Source of the DNA: Acanthaster planci
Lineage: Eukaryota > Echinodermata > Asteroidea > Valvatida > Acanthasteridae
Length of the DNA: 64,000 nt
Reading direction: 5' to 3'
Assembly (NCBI RefSeq): GCF_001949145.1
Contig: NW_019091439.1
Span: forward strand, 174,420-238,419
The position numbers and the translations under genes are program-made. The notes under the pieces are model-generated. The model saw only the letters and a program-made list of their open reading frames with translations. It was not told the origin of the DNA and did no database searches. Position 1 is the first letter of the stretch. Each line of letters begins with the position of its first letter. This document shows positions 10,201 to 25,200 of the stretch, one piece after another.

Positions 10201-13200
10201 AACTCGTGAAAACGACAGAAGTTTCTTTTCAAAAACTGCAAATGTAAGTAGGAAAACATATAAAAACAAACGTTTCAACGTGAGAAGGGGTTGTTGAAAA
10301 GGTGTTTGTGAAGACAGAAAAAGCATCGTCATTAATTTTCAAAATTTTTTTTTAGTTTTTAAATTTGTTTTTCTAACTTGGCGATAAAAATTCTAGGATC
10401 GCGCCAAAAACTAAGGGTCGGTCGGGAAACCTAAACCCACAAGTATTTTTTGGGGGGGGCCTTATCAATTTTTCTGACCTTAACTGACCACAGCTAGAAA
10501 GCGTTTGATACACAAAGCTGCATGCAAACAGCACCCTCTTCTGATTGGAAAAAGTTTTCACTTGTTCACCGTGCACGTGCGGAGATCAGAAAGTAAGCAA
10601 AAAGTAGCATTTTTGCCGAATGTAAGCAACCCAAATGAGAAGAAAGATGGAGGAAAGAGATGATTTTGATCCCAACTCTGTGACCAGTGACTTCTAACTA
10701 ACATACATGCCTCTTTATTATTTATACCATGAGCCTTTTATTTTCCAAAATGTCAAATTCTGCATTGGTAAGCTGCTAACAAATTTCGGGTTTTTAACAT
10801 TTTTTTATACAGTCGAACATGCTTAATACAAGCTCAAAGGGACTCTCCAAAAAACCTTGTCTTATGGTAAACCTCGTGTTGTACGTGTTGACCCTTATCC
10901 CATTCATAGAGCGCAAGCCTGGTGTCATGCACCAGCAAGCATTCATGTACACGGCAATGTACATGTACTGCATACTACATGTATATGCAGTGGATTAGTA
11001 TTCGCCTTTAACTTGTTAATAAATTTTCAATCAAATTAATAAATACGATTCGAATGAATAAAACAATGATTCCGAATACGTCTACTTGTTTGACACAACA
11101 GGGGCTGGCTGGCCGCCCTACCTGCGCCATGCACACATAGCGTGGCCAGGGAAAGCACTCCTTGGAAACTGGTACCTGACGTTGTACGTAAGTAAATTAA
11201 CTTGAGAACCAGTTCATATAAGGACCGGGCGTAAGAGGGCATTGAAATTGGGGAATTTCTGTTGGTTTGTAATTGGCAGGAGGGATCTATTTTCAAGTCA
11301 GGTTCACCCATAAAATTGTTCATGTTCGGCTAAAAAAAACCCAAACAAAAACACTTCTTTCAGACCAGACCCGCTGTGTTTGAAACTCCTTTGATGCAGC
11401 GACATTGCAATATCTATTGTCGTCTAGAATAAAGCCCCCTCTAGTGGCACAAGGAACAGAGTCGCTAAGTCATCATTGGCAAAACCACAGCGCAAATTGC
11501 CGAGCGGATTAGCATTTTTGGAGAACTACTGACGCGCTCCATCAGGAATTACTTACTGGGATTAAGCTTCTGAAACGCTTTTCAGTTGTACTTGTATTAA
11601 AAGTGCCATGGACGATGGTTTTTGACACTGCCAGTTAGGCAAAAATGCTCGTCTTGTTCTTGTCTTAGCACAGCTCCTATTAACTAAGTTTTCTCTCATA
11701 GGAATGTGTACATTTTGAACAGGACTGAAGAAATATGCTCGTCTTAAGCGCGATCTCGTCTCAAACATGCTCGTGTTATTCGTTGTCGACTGTATACAGG
11801 CTTGTAAAATTCTAAACGGGCTAGTAAAATATCCATTTAACTAGCCCACTGGGCTAGCCAGGAAAAAAAGTTAGCGCAAGGCCTGTGATCCCAAGTATTT
11901 CATACACTGACGTGTATAAGAGGTACAAACATTAAGCTGTTGAATTGTAACAATGACATTAAAACAAAATCTATGTGTATGTCTGGCCAGGAAGCAAATG
12001 CCATCTGCATGTATTTATGCAAGATACATTTACTGACAAGAAGTGAATATCGGTCACAATGATGTTACTGTGAGAAAGGTATCGTTCATTACCACCTCCA
12101 CTGAGCCACTCAAAATATCACATACCTTCTGAGGTAAAAGTTGTTGTAACCTCTGCCATGCCAGTATCTGTACAAGTCTTTCATCTAGCTTACTAAGCTC
12201 TACATCTAGGAGAGACAATCATTATCTTATTAGTCATTTCTCCTTTAATATCTCAAACCTGGAAGGTTATCAGCACTATTGTCATGGATTTTATGGAGAC
12301 ATGGTTTAACCTGTGGAAAAATATATTTGTCCAAAAATAAAAAAAACAGAATCAGTTACCATTCAGAATCCAAACTAATGGAAATTTCATTTTACTCATT
12401 GTAATTTTGAACATAAGGACCCATGATTGCTAGATAACATGATGCCCGACATTACAGCAGTCAATAATTGTTAAATATTCCACATCACAACAGTCAATAA
12501 ATGTTAAATACCGACATCACAGTTGTCCGTAATTGTTACTCTTGTGGTTACTGCTCATATATCTACTTACCTCCATTCCCCTCAACACAGGATTGCAGAG
12601 TGCTGTTGAGATTGATGATAGCAGGCGACGAGCTCAGAGATGCTGCAGTCATCTTGGGTGCTGTACTCGTACTGCCTGCCATACCCTTACTGCTCCCATT
12701 GGAAACAGTCACAATCTTTGCCTGGGCCGACGATAGTGACAAGCCACTGGTGGTTGCTATGGAAACCTTGGAGGCAGACAACCCACTGGTTGTCTTGGTG
12801 ACCAGTGACCCTTCTGCTTTGGTATTTGGGTGGACTGATTGTTGACTAGTGGCCCTGGGTGTGCTCGGTCCAGTCGCCATCACTTTACCAGCTGCTGATG
12901 TTGCAACAAGTTTGTGAACAACTGATGCATTAATTTTGTTCCCAGAGTTTAATGATTTGCCCACAGAGCCATTCACTGTATTAGCTGTGTTCACTATGGT
13001 ATCATTCTTGTTGGCTATCGTCACTACCTTGAGACCAATGTTACCATGAGGTAGGTTCTCTCCGGCTTTGGACTTAATGGTATGGTTCGTCACCCCAACT
13101 TCTTTCACAACGATAGTGTTAAATGACCCTTCAGGTTTATTTCCTGATGTCTTACTGGTGGGTACTGGACCATTATGAAGTGAAACCGGTCCATTGGTCA

Positions 13201-16200
13201 CTTTGGCTTCTGTGTTACTTTGGCTATCATCTAGGACTGCTGTCTCTTGCTTTCTCTCACTTTGCAGAGAGGCAGCAGAGGTGTTAGCTGGGCTGGGTGT
13301 CCTGCTCTTCCCGTGAGGTGCTGGTGTAGAGCTGCTAGAGGTGGTGGCTGTAGTGATGTATGGGGATTTGGACGCTGTGATTATTTTCTGTTTGATGGCA
13401 TCTTTGGGTAGTTGCTTTTTCACCATGTGCCTAGTTATACTAGTCTGCAGGGCAATGACACTCTTCAGCCACTGTCGAAAAGAAACAGAAGACTTGATTT
13501 GGGGTTTAGTACTACAGAAAATGCTGCTTAGGAAATTTTCTTGCTAAATGAAAACTCAGCAGGCAACCTGTTAAAAGCAGTACACCTCACATGGACATGT
13601 GGTTGGCAACACCTGCTGTCAAGTAAAAATTTGGTGCTATATAGATTGTCGTGCTTAACTCTGCCAGTCTCAAAATCCTCTAATTTCAATACGATTTTAC
13701 ACACACCCTTGGGGGTTAAGGTTAAGCAGCTGTTGTGAAGAAGCTGTACACCCATGGAATTCTTACATCAGTACAATGACAATTCACTGACAAACAGTGG
13801 TTACCTCTTCCTGGTCCTCTAGTGAACAGACAGTGTTGCTTGATCTAAAGCCCTCTGGCGTCATGCAGACCAACCGTGGCTTCTCCTGAGGGAGGGGCAA
13901 CATGGGGGGTGGGAGGGCATACTGACACTTAATAGCAGATGGCACAGCCAACGCTGGTCGCTTATTGACTTTGTCCTTGTGCTTTCTGGGTGGGCCTGTA
14001 CTTCGGACTTTGTGCATGAATCGTAGCTTGATGGCATGTTGGTCCAGACGTCCATGGAATTCATTGAAGATTCTGCAACGTTCAGTGTACTGAACACCTT
14101 GGAACCCAGGCTAAAAGACAGACAATAAAAGACAGACAAGTGTAAGAGACATTTAAGTAAGTTTTGAATATTGATGCTGTAACCCTGAAGTGCTTCTTAA
14201 CCTTCTTCCAGCCAGGTGAAAGTGAGGGGTAAGGCCATTCTGCCTTCTAAGATCTGGGCTTTCCTACGACCAATCTCTCTGAATCCTGGTGCACTCTGTA
14301 AGTACAAATCCACTTAATTGCCAAATGATTGTCTGGGACATGTATAATCAATCCATTCTGTGCAATTTACAGACAGTGGGCAGCATATCCAGTTACTGAC
14401 CATTCTGCCAAATATAAAGTAGTTGCATTCTTTGTGCCAAATATCAGCAGTTACATGTAGCTGTTCAACATGAAGTGAATAACAAGCTCAAAGATTTGAA
14501 TTTCATCATTTATTCATTTCCAGAGTGAAAATCTAACTTGAAGAAATTTCCTGTTCAAGGGGGATTTCAACCAAGTGTAGATGTACTCCTCAATAAATTA
14601 TCCAGCTTAAAAGGGTACACCTTCAGACAGGCAAATCTCACTGTCAAGCAGGAAGTGAGTAACTGAATCTAGGCTGAGTAATCATAAAGCTCTGTGGAGT
14701 AATTAATATTGTGTCCTAGGTCAACAGAGTACACCACGCAAAATGAGTACGAGTTTTATTAAAAACACCAAGTCAACTGAGTGAACTGACAAACGGACTA
14801 TTTTGCTTAAATTGAGGATGCCAAATGAAGAGAGCAGACTAGTGTTGAGTAAAAGAGTAGAAGTGACAAGTGAGACCAATGAGCAACTGGACTCGATCAC
14901 TACATGTACATGTACTCACCAATGAGTGTTCAGGGTGGTTAGGACACATCCATCGTCCTGTTGGCATGCAAGTAAGAGGGGGATCTACACAGTCTTTGTG
15001 AAACAGTAGAGGGCAGTAGTCACATTGAATCAATGGACCCACACGGCAGCTCCTGTCATCAAATACACATAAAATACTTGAAGCAAATGCTGGCTAATAA
15101 GGATGGTTAAAGTATAGCATCAATGGGGCTGTGTATGTTTTCTACAGTTACTAATAATCAACCAGTACTTCGATAAATGGCATCCCCTAAAATAATCAGG
15201 GATCACTAAAAAATCATCTGCAAAGAGCAATATTCTTTGCATCAGATTACCAAAGGCTAAACAATATCAACTCAACATAACTGAAAGCTGCTTAACAAAA
15301 ACATACGTATGCACTACAAAATGAAACAGTGTAGCAATTAACAGTTGTTTTTTAACTAACTGCTGACTAGAATTTACACAGAAACAGCTTGCAACTGCAA
15401 TCAACCAATATAAAGGCTATTTGCTGGCATACCTGCAAACTTCACAACATTCAGGCAAGGGGATAATCCCTTCCCAAAAAAATCTTAAAATACATATTTT
15501 GATAAGGTGACAAGGACAATAATGGATGGGTACACATAATGAAACTGCAGTTGTCTATCTCACACAAACATATTATAACAACATATTCTGGGTAGCTTAA
15601 GCCTGAAGACCAAGTCTCCAATTTGATTTAGGGTAAGCTTACTTGCTGCACTGAAAGCAAACTTTAGCTGGTAATGGGACCAGCCCATTGTCCAGCTCAT
15701 GTGGTTTCTTGTAGTTCTTGGACAATTCCTCTTTCCGTCTTTTCCTGGTGCTCCCTGAAAATGAATTTTGAAGTATTTTTTTGTACAGTTTCATCAGGTT
15801 TAGAGCTAGAAAGAAATTTGGAATTATGGAAACGAAACAGTTGAGTGATAATTTGGAGATTTGAATTCAGTGACTGCATGCACTTGCAAATGGTACAAAT
15901 TCCCATTGGATAGAACAAAAAATTAATTTGTGTTATGTGATAAGCCTTTTGCGAGTTTAAATAAAATCTGGCACACTGCATTCTTTAATTTCATAACAAT
16001 TAGAATTCGGGGCAAGCTTTTACTTTGTTACATAAGAGACGACTTGCACACTGTCCTGACAATGTCACGTAAGTCATCACACGTGCTACACTGCTGAAGC
16101 ATTAATACACGTTGAGAATCACATGGCACACTTCATTGCAAACTTGACTTTCTTCAGAGCGCTGCCAAACCTCTTTGTTGAAAACCTTCACATCCACTTG

Positions 16201-19200
16201 GTTAAATACTGATTCTATTGCATCCATAACACAGGCTTTTGACTCTTTGTGAACAATTTCAGTGTCATGGAATTTCCTCTGAAATTCAAATACATCCGGA
16301 AATTGGCAAGAATTGAGCTGAGTGACCTGGTACCCTTGAAGAAATCTCAGAAAATCCCAACAACATTTCAGAAGAAATTCTAGTAAATGATTATTACCAC
16401 CACTCACATACCCAACTAAAAAATTGTAAAAAAAAAATATTTTGGGCCCGGTGCATTTTAAGAGTTTATTTTGCACTTTGGAAAAAAAAATCAGAAAATT
16501 GGGCCCAAATAAAATTGCATCAGAACTTTGTTGCAGGTATATGAAACCAATATTTATGAATTAAAATATTAGGAATTTGATTAAATTTCACCTTATTTGA
16601 AATTGGGAAAAATATTGCTTCAATAATACATTAACGTTAGAGGCGAAAAATTTGAAGGCCCAATGTTAGGGTCTGCGCCACTTTCAGGTATGCAGTCTTT
16701 AAGTGTAGCAGCACACAAACGAGTGTTATTATCAATTTAAACTTTTTGAAGGCCTCAAATTCACTAGTTTTGGTGGACTGGATTATGTCCCTGCTGGGTG
16801 GGCCATGTAATGCTTTTTGTTCTTTTTTATCAGTCTGCAAATGGTCAGTGAAATAATGAACAACATGGATTACATAACCATGAAACAGACAAAAACGAAC
16901 AGATGCACCGCACGATTTGTGAGGTTTGAAGAGTACTTACGGTACATTTTACAAATCTATTCAGTCTCTCTGGACTGATCTCCTTTATTTCCAACATGCG
17001 AGTAGAGCAAATGTAAACAGCACCCAACGAAAACATGACTGCCTTTTCCCTGGAGTACTCTGCATCTTGCACGCATGGCCTGCCAGCAGCTTGGGCTAAG
17101 CTGCACTGAGGCACAGTATGGTGTTTAGTGTCTGAATTCATTCTTCAAATGTTACCATATAAGCTGCCTGGAGTATAAGCCGCACAGACATTATTCAGCG
17201 CAACAATCAACGTACATGCTGCGGCTTATGTTCCAATAACGGCATATGTTCAATGCCTCATTTAACGTAAATATAAACTAAATCAAAGCGTGCAAGTGAA
17301 CCAATGGCTTTATCAACTGACCTGGCAATGGAGCAAATGTCATATAGCTGCTGGGTAATCCAAACTGCACAGGGTTCTGTATTTCAGCTGCCTTGACCAG
17401 CATCTGGAAGGGGTCCTTGATCTCACCCACATGCTTTGGACTATCAGGGGCCTTGACTGCTTCTACTTTCTTGTCCACTTTGTCAAGAACTAGCCGGAGA
17501 TCTCGCTTGGTCTTAGAGTCCCCCAAGTCCTGGGCAGTCTTCTCCTGGTTGACCCTAAGGTCTCGCTTGGTTTCTAAGCTTGCCAAGCGAGCCAAGCGCG
17601 TCCTGGTAGTTGGAGGCAAAGCTGTTGAAGGGTCATCAGGTATGGGTGCTGCCACTGGGGTGGTCGGCCTACCAGACTGGGCCTTTGCTTGCTGAACCTC
17701 CTTTTGAGCTTCTCTGTACAAACCCAACAATCATGACATGGTTGGTCTATTGCATATATGAACACAGGGAAAGAGGGTTAGTGTGGGATCGGTGTAGAGC
17801 TGACAACACTACGCGTACATGATGGAGTGGACTCATTTTGTCAATTTCATCATTTCAAGTCCAACACCAATGCCCAATTGACTGTATGTACAAAATTTGA
17901 GCACAGAGTACCGAGACACGAAAGAAAGAAATGTCTCCAAGTGCGAGGTACATGGCATAAATATTCCTTATTTAACTCTCAAAGAGCTGGGTTATTTTTA
18001 CCCATCTCACAGCCAGGAGGATTCCCCTCCCCTCCCAAGAAATCGACTATGCCTTGTTCCATTTTTTTAAAAACTTGGCATGCATATACCGATACTCCTT
18101 ATCATTACAAATGTGAAGTTTGAACTCAATCAGACTTATGGTTTTGTTGTTACGGTCATTTTGAAGTTCATGGCTCCATGCATGCCAGTATGCATACATT
18201 GAGCACCGTAGTGGAAAAAGTATACATTTTGGGCTGACCTGTCTGGGAAAAATGCTCGCTGCACGAGAATAGTAAATGGATTTTTGCAAAAAAGGAGTCA
18301 AAATGACCGCAAAGAGTTACTCTCTAAGCCAAACTTCTGAAAAAATGCACTGCAGGGATATCAGAAAACATGTTAAGGGGGCCCCTGCGTCTCTTTTAGG
18401 GTTAAGTGATCTTCACGTAAAAAGGGCAGTGTTGCACTTAAAGCATCTAACATATTGAGTTTATCCTGGTGAATAACATTTCCTGAAGAGCTCTCCACAA
18501 TCATGCAATCACACTGTATAATTTCCTCCCCTTACTGGCATGTGAACTGTATCCAAGGGCTACAACCAGCAAATCATCACTCTGAAAGTTTTTCTTTTAC
18601 AAAATCAAGACGCATACATCAGTTTCAAACATTTGTGAATTGTCAACTTTGACTAATCCTGATTACACAATAAAAACCTGCATGTTTATGAGGTGCAAAA
18701 CACAATCCAAAACCCTAACCCCCTAGGGACCATTGAAATCCTGCATAATCTTGTTGGTTTCAGCATGGTTAGTGTGAAGTTTTAGATACAAGGGCATCTG
18801 CAATATAACTGCAAAAGCTGAAATTGCCCCAGTTTAACCTAACTGGGTACCATGCCCATGGCAACAGGCATGCAAATGACATCACAAACATGCATCTCTC
18901 TTATTTTGTGCCTGAATATTTGGAAATCACAGCAGTGATGGAAATGAGAAAACATAATTGAATTGTCATTTGATTAGCATTATGATGAAATTGACTAGCA
19001 AAAAATAAATGGGCCTTATTCAGTACCATTATATCATGGTATACAGTGTTAATATCTACTAATGTGTACAGCAAGGCTAAACAATGAAACAACACACAGG
19101 TATGGTATAGCAGGGTTGTTGGTTCTGGCTCTGGCCCAAAATTGGATACAGAAACATCTTTTTACACCAATCAAGGGGAAAATAAACAAAAACCTGCTGC

Positions 19201-22200
19201 CTGCAAGTCCCTACTCGTGATCTTTGGGGGTCCCATTTGGCTCTTGAGATGTTCTACATTTGACCTAGATCAGTAGGTGACTTACACATTTGTAAAATAT
19301 TTAACAAGCAAAGGGAAATGAGATACATGTACATCACTACAAATTAAACCGCTTTGATTTTGGCCTCTTGCCAGCTACATGACTCACAGTAAAGGACGAT
19401 GTCTTCCGACTGATTCTTTTGTTTCTACCATAGCATATCTCTCTGCCATTTTTCAACGGTACATTTGGATTGTGCTTTTGGCATTTTTGTTGCGCATTGA
19501 TCACCACGAAATGACAGAAGTTAACACGTGCTTACGTACATGCGAAGCTGGTATCACACTTGGGATGTATGTACCAACGCGTAGTTCAAGGTGCCACTTA
19601 TCACGTATTGAATGTTTATGTGTGCGCTCGTATCGCACTGTACCGAACTACACGTGCTACATAATCCCACCAAATTGCAGCAACCTCATTTCCCCACAAT
19701 CCGTGGGCCTTGTGCTGCACGGAACTAGGGCAAGAAACTGGGGGTGACTTTGTTTTGTCAAAAATTTCGTTTTTGCTGTGAAGCCACCAGCGCGGGCCGG
19801 GGCCAGTTTCCAATCTGTGCCACGAGCTTGCCGCGTGCACGGTGGCCGGTGGGGGTGGGTTGTATGGGCTGTTCATGCATGATTTTAAAAGAAATGTCCA
19901 TCTGCAAAAATTGCACATCAGTTTCATGTTTGTCTCGCTTTTTGTGCAAAATGTATCGCTTTTCGCGATGCGAACCCAGCTATTTCCATCACTGTACAGA
20001 CATGTTTCCACGTGCACAGCCAGCTGAAACTGGTTCCTATCCACTGAAAAATGAAGGCTATGTATCAGTTTCCCCAACAAATTCAGAATTTAGAGGGAAA
20101 AATTCCATTGTGCACATAAGTACATGTATGTACCTGTAATTTAATATCATGACCAATGTCGCTTTGGAACTCACTCCCACACCATATCAGAACTGTCAAT
20201 ACTGAAAATGAATTTAAAACACTCCCTAAAACTTACCTATTCCATTAATTGCTTTTATTGTTGTTTCTTGTGAAGCACATCAAGACTTTGGTGTGATGTG
20301 CTATATAAAAACTGTGTTATTATTATGAATCTAACCATGGGTCATTTTTATTTAACACTAACCTGTAGGCCTGAAGCTGTACCAGTCTGAGGCATGGTTT
20401 ATTCTCTCGCAACAAGCGATCATTTAGCCTCATGGCAGGCTTGTTAGCTTGAGGTACAGTCTTGGTCACAGATGGAGCTTTGGCAGTACTGGTAGTACCA
20501 GCTGCAGGAGCAGCAGGAGCTGGTTGTACCTTGCTGGAACCTACAGCAAGCTTGGCTTGTTTATCCTTCTCTGACTTTGTGGAAGTAACAGAGCTTGTTT
20601 CATCATCTTGAGGCTAAAATATTCATAAAAATGCAAGGAAACACCACCCTGTTAACTACTGGTTCAAATGCATTGAACCATGTGTTCAGTAATCTCAACA
20701 TGCAAGCTTTCCCTTCATCTTCTTTTAACAATTTATCTATCTACAGTGTAGAAGATTCAAGACAGATCTCATGGCTATCAAAGGTCAAAAACCACATTTT
20801 ACATTTGCGTGATCAACAATTTGCCAATGCTGGAGTCTACATTTTCTTGTACACTCTGGCTCCTGTGAGATAAATAGAAAACGATCCTTCATTAACTTTA
20901 TATGGTATGAGATAGGTTTAGGGCTCTGCCAAGTACTACTGAGTATGAATTCCATGGGCAATACACTGTTCAAATATAAAGAACAATGAAGATGTGTAGC
21001 TGAACTGAATAGAAATTGTTTTGTATTTAAACAATCTAACATGTAAACATTACAGCCTAACAGACGAAAGATCTTAGGTCTGACTCCAATCCTCCCATTG
21101 CTTCCAAACTATGTGAGAATTGTCTGAAATACTTTTTAAGTTTAGCAAGGTAGTGCCTAGCCTAGGCCATTTTAGGTAATTCACATGGGGTTTGATGCCT
21201 CTTGTGAATATGCCACTGATTCCCTGCAGAGTCATGATTTATGGAGGATAGAGGACATGGAGCAAGGACTATACATGGATAATAAACCCACCTTGGAAGG
21301 GCTGATCTGTAAAGCCTGTTCTAACTGAGCTACTTCAATCCCCTTTGAGCTCCATGATGATAACATTTCTATTGCACATGTATGCATTTACCAATCACAA
21401 TTCACTACCATCAGGTCTGTACAGAGCAACTTGTCCGAGAAAAGTCCCCACCCATATTAAAGAGTATTCTTTGAAATTTTTGTGCTCTTTCATTAATATA
21501 ACACACAGAAAAAGTAACAAATATAATTTGTGTTTTGGTATAGGCTACCAAATTTTAAAAAGAACAAATGAAAAAATGCAGCATACACGTATGGAAATAT
21601 TGACATTAAGTTGAAAAGTGGCCTCTTCATGGCAGTTTCTTGTGAATAATGGCTCCTCTTACATGTACAAATAAGACTGAATAAGCCGAAACCCACAATA
21701 CAATCAAGTCTCATTGAAGGGATCAGACAAATGACTTTGTTATAACCACAATTTTGTTATAGAAGGAATGGGAAAAGAAAAACCCACAAAATGTAAGAAC
21801 TTGGGATTCTCAGAATCTGTACATTTATGTACTGGTACCACTTAGTGTTTAACCCTAACCCTCCTGAATCCTTCACCTGTTGGAGGATTGAGGAGGGTTA
21901 GGGTTAATGTAACGACACATGGACACCCTGTTACCAAAATCTTAACTCCATCCTGCCTGAGTTATTTGACAAAGTACTCAACAATTTTCAAACTAACTGT
22001 GCTACATGTAGTCAGCACAACCCAAGCAGCAGGTTATAATTTTCCCAACAACCTGCTAATCATTAATCAGTATGCAGCATGGTTCCTTTATATACTGTAC
22101 AAATGATCAGCTGTCATTATCTGAACCTGTGAGGTCAACATTCCTTCAGTACAATCATTGATGTGTCTAAAACAAAACAGTTGCTGGAAAACTCTATAAA

Positions 22201-25200
22201 TAAGTCTTGTTGGGTCCAGTAAAATTAGCACAAATGACTTCTTACATGATCACAGCCAACTAGTTTCCTTGGAATAGAAATCCTTACCAGTACATGCTAT
22301 ACAATGTACACGTACATGTTCCCACATGTACATGCGCAAGTACGATAAGCTTCAAATTTCACCTTTCAGATAGCAAATGTATCCCAGAATTCCCGAGCTC
22401 ATTTCATCATTGATATCTTCAATTGTTGTGGTGCACTGTTATTTTACACAAGCAAAATGTCTTCAAGTTTAATGCTACTTTTCTGCAATGCTGCCACAGT
22501 CATGAGTCTCAATGTTGCTAGGCAACCTGCTAATAAATAATTGAGTTTTTCCTTCAAGTGATGGAAAGAATCAATAAGACAAGACAGATCCAGACTCTTC
22601 TATTCCAACACATTTCCATTTGTAGTGCAAATGATGTGTACACAAAGGTTATTTAGAGATGCTCTCAATATACACTCACTATATGCACAGAGATCAGGAG
22701 ACATGTACACCTACATGTACATGGACTAGACATATTACAGGTACATGTCCATACGTATACATGTACACATATGTACATGAATCATGCAATGATAATTGTC
22801 CTAAACTCAAGGGTGCAATATCAACTAGACAACATCATGTTACATTAAGCCAGCTAAGGCAAGATGAAGTACATTGTACACTGTATATTTTCCTTTACAG
22901 TTTACTAACCACTTATTGACACAAAATGCTGCCAACCAAACCTACCATCACTGAGGCAAAGTCTTTATGTTTCCGTGTGTATCTTGTCCGAATGCTGTAC
23001 ATGTAAATGAGCATGTACAGTCTTACATTCAAAGAGAATGAACGTGCAAAGTTATACTTTCATTTTTCTTAGGAAGGTTTTGTAAAGATACATGTAGTAC
23101 TGTAATTTTTTGTAATGACTGGCCAACGGTTCATGTACATGTACATATAACAATATTCTCTTGTTGTGACTGAATCTTAACACTCCTGGTGATTGCCTGA
23201 TGACAAATTAAGGTTTACAAGTGAATCCTCAATTTGTCTGATCATTGAGCATCATGTACCACATATCAGGCCTATGGGCAACATTCAATGAAACTCTCAC
23301 CAACAGAAACATGACACATACATGTATCGGTAAATATAAACGGATGGAGGACAGAGCCAAATGCAGCCCAATCTCCAAGATCCAGTGCTGCAAATGTTGA
23401 ACCCTGGATCATTCAATTGTTAATGTGCACATGAATAGTTGTGTTAGATCATCACTAGCACCTCATCTTGGTAACCCAAAGACAGATGATGTACAGGGAA
23501 TGGCGGGATCATTGCCGGTACTCCGCCTCTGGCTCAGTCCACATGATGCTCCACTGTAATACGATGACGAGGAACTGCATGTACTTGTGCTTTGTGACTC
23601 ACAGCGAGCTGTCTGATCACAGGCCTCATGTACAGGTATATGCAAGTTTCATGAACTCATCGGAAATTTGACAACAAAAGCTACATTTTCCAGGGCTGTC
23701 TACAGCACTCAATGATGAGCAATACAGGAATTTTATGTTCTTTAATTTTGCAATGCACTTCTTGAATGGTCTCTTCTGTGTACATGTACAGTACATGTGT
23801 GTTGTGGTCACAACACAGTCTAGACAATTCATACACGCTGCTGCTATTTGCAACAAACCTCAGTCGATGTTTGCTGTTGGACTAACACATACACTGTACA
23901 TGTATGTATGAAAGTGGTTAGAACAAGTGGAACAGTACACTGAATAATGGAGCAATGTCCTTAGTTGTAAATGTATGTTGTTGCCAGCAGGATTTTCATT
24001 TCAGCTTTTTTTGCATTTCGCTACATTTTGCAAGGAATCAGAAAAAAATGACAGGATTTCATGTACATGTAGGTCTGGTTAAATCCTGTGTGTGTTTCCT
24101 CATGGGTCCAGCCTAATCCTAATTAAGAAGACTCCATTCAAAAATTCAACACATTCTGAACTAACACCTTACATTACAACATTAAGCATCACCTTTAAAG
24201 TAGTTCACCTCTTCCCAATGTATGCTTTCAACTTTCCAGCGATACATGTAAGTCGTCTCAAGTCATTTCTTTTTTCAACAGAGATACTGATATGACCTGA
24301 TTAACACACAGGCACCACAATACATTAAATATTCTCTGCTTTACAGTACTTTTGATTCCATAGCTAAGTATTCTTGCCAGGAACATTCCTGAATCTTCCA
24401 GGCTCCAAAGTCCTCCACCATGCAGGAGACCAATTACACATTCTTTGTACTTTCACATTTGGGCAACCTGGGATAAGGGTTAATGGATGCACTTGGACTA
24501 CTCTAAAGTGCTGTATGTGGACAGATTCATGAAGGTTTCAATCAATACTGCCCAGGAGACTCCACACAAATTCTATCCTTGTACATGTAGAATCAACTGG
24601 ATAAATTTCATTTGAAGGAGTGAATCAGTTAATCTGTGCCTTTTGTGGACCTTTTCTTACAACATTATCACATGACCTGTATGTAGATGTGAATGAATGA
24701 CACTTTCCAGAACGATGCAGGGAAAAGGTACCTGTCAAGACCCAATATACGCTTTCTGAGATTTGACAAAGTTTAGAACAACTGTAATGCGTGTAATAAA
24801 TCAGATGCACGTAACTTGTAAACCAGGAACTGGGAAGACCCATATTCTAAATATTTTGTAAAGTACTTCAATGACTAGAGGAAGCAACCTACCAGTAGGA
24901 ACTAACAAATATACATGTAACTGCAATAACTTTTTTCCCTTGTTAGTCACATCAAAATCTTATTTATCCAACTTGGCAAAAACCCTGTTGTGTATGTGCA
25001 TATGTACTCAGAGTTACATTATTGCTGGATACTAAAAAAAGTGTTCCAGCTTGAATAAGAAGCAAAGCTATGAGTTCGTCTAATTTGCAAATGCAGCTGA
25101 TCTACATGTACATGTATCTGTATTAGAACATGTAGGTATAGTATCAATAAGCAGCAATCTGTACACCACCAGTGTGGTACTGACTTGACTGTGCATATGG

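Noticed and set aside
16102-16476. 124-codon minus frame in PHF12 intron 5
   Set aside because: Composition is not clearly protein-like and no family was recognised. It does not fit the PHF12 splice phases, although a transposon remnant remains possible.
17150-17245. TATAAGCCGCA and its inverted partner TGCGGCTTATG
   Set aside because: Suggestive of a MITE end, but only short inverted words are visible and no boundaries or target duplication could be set.
19616-20080. 154-codon minus frame in PHF12 intron 4
   Set aside because: No recognisable domain, overlapping open frames on the plus strand, and no splice support. Probably chance in a GC-richer patch.
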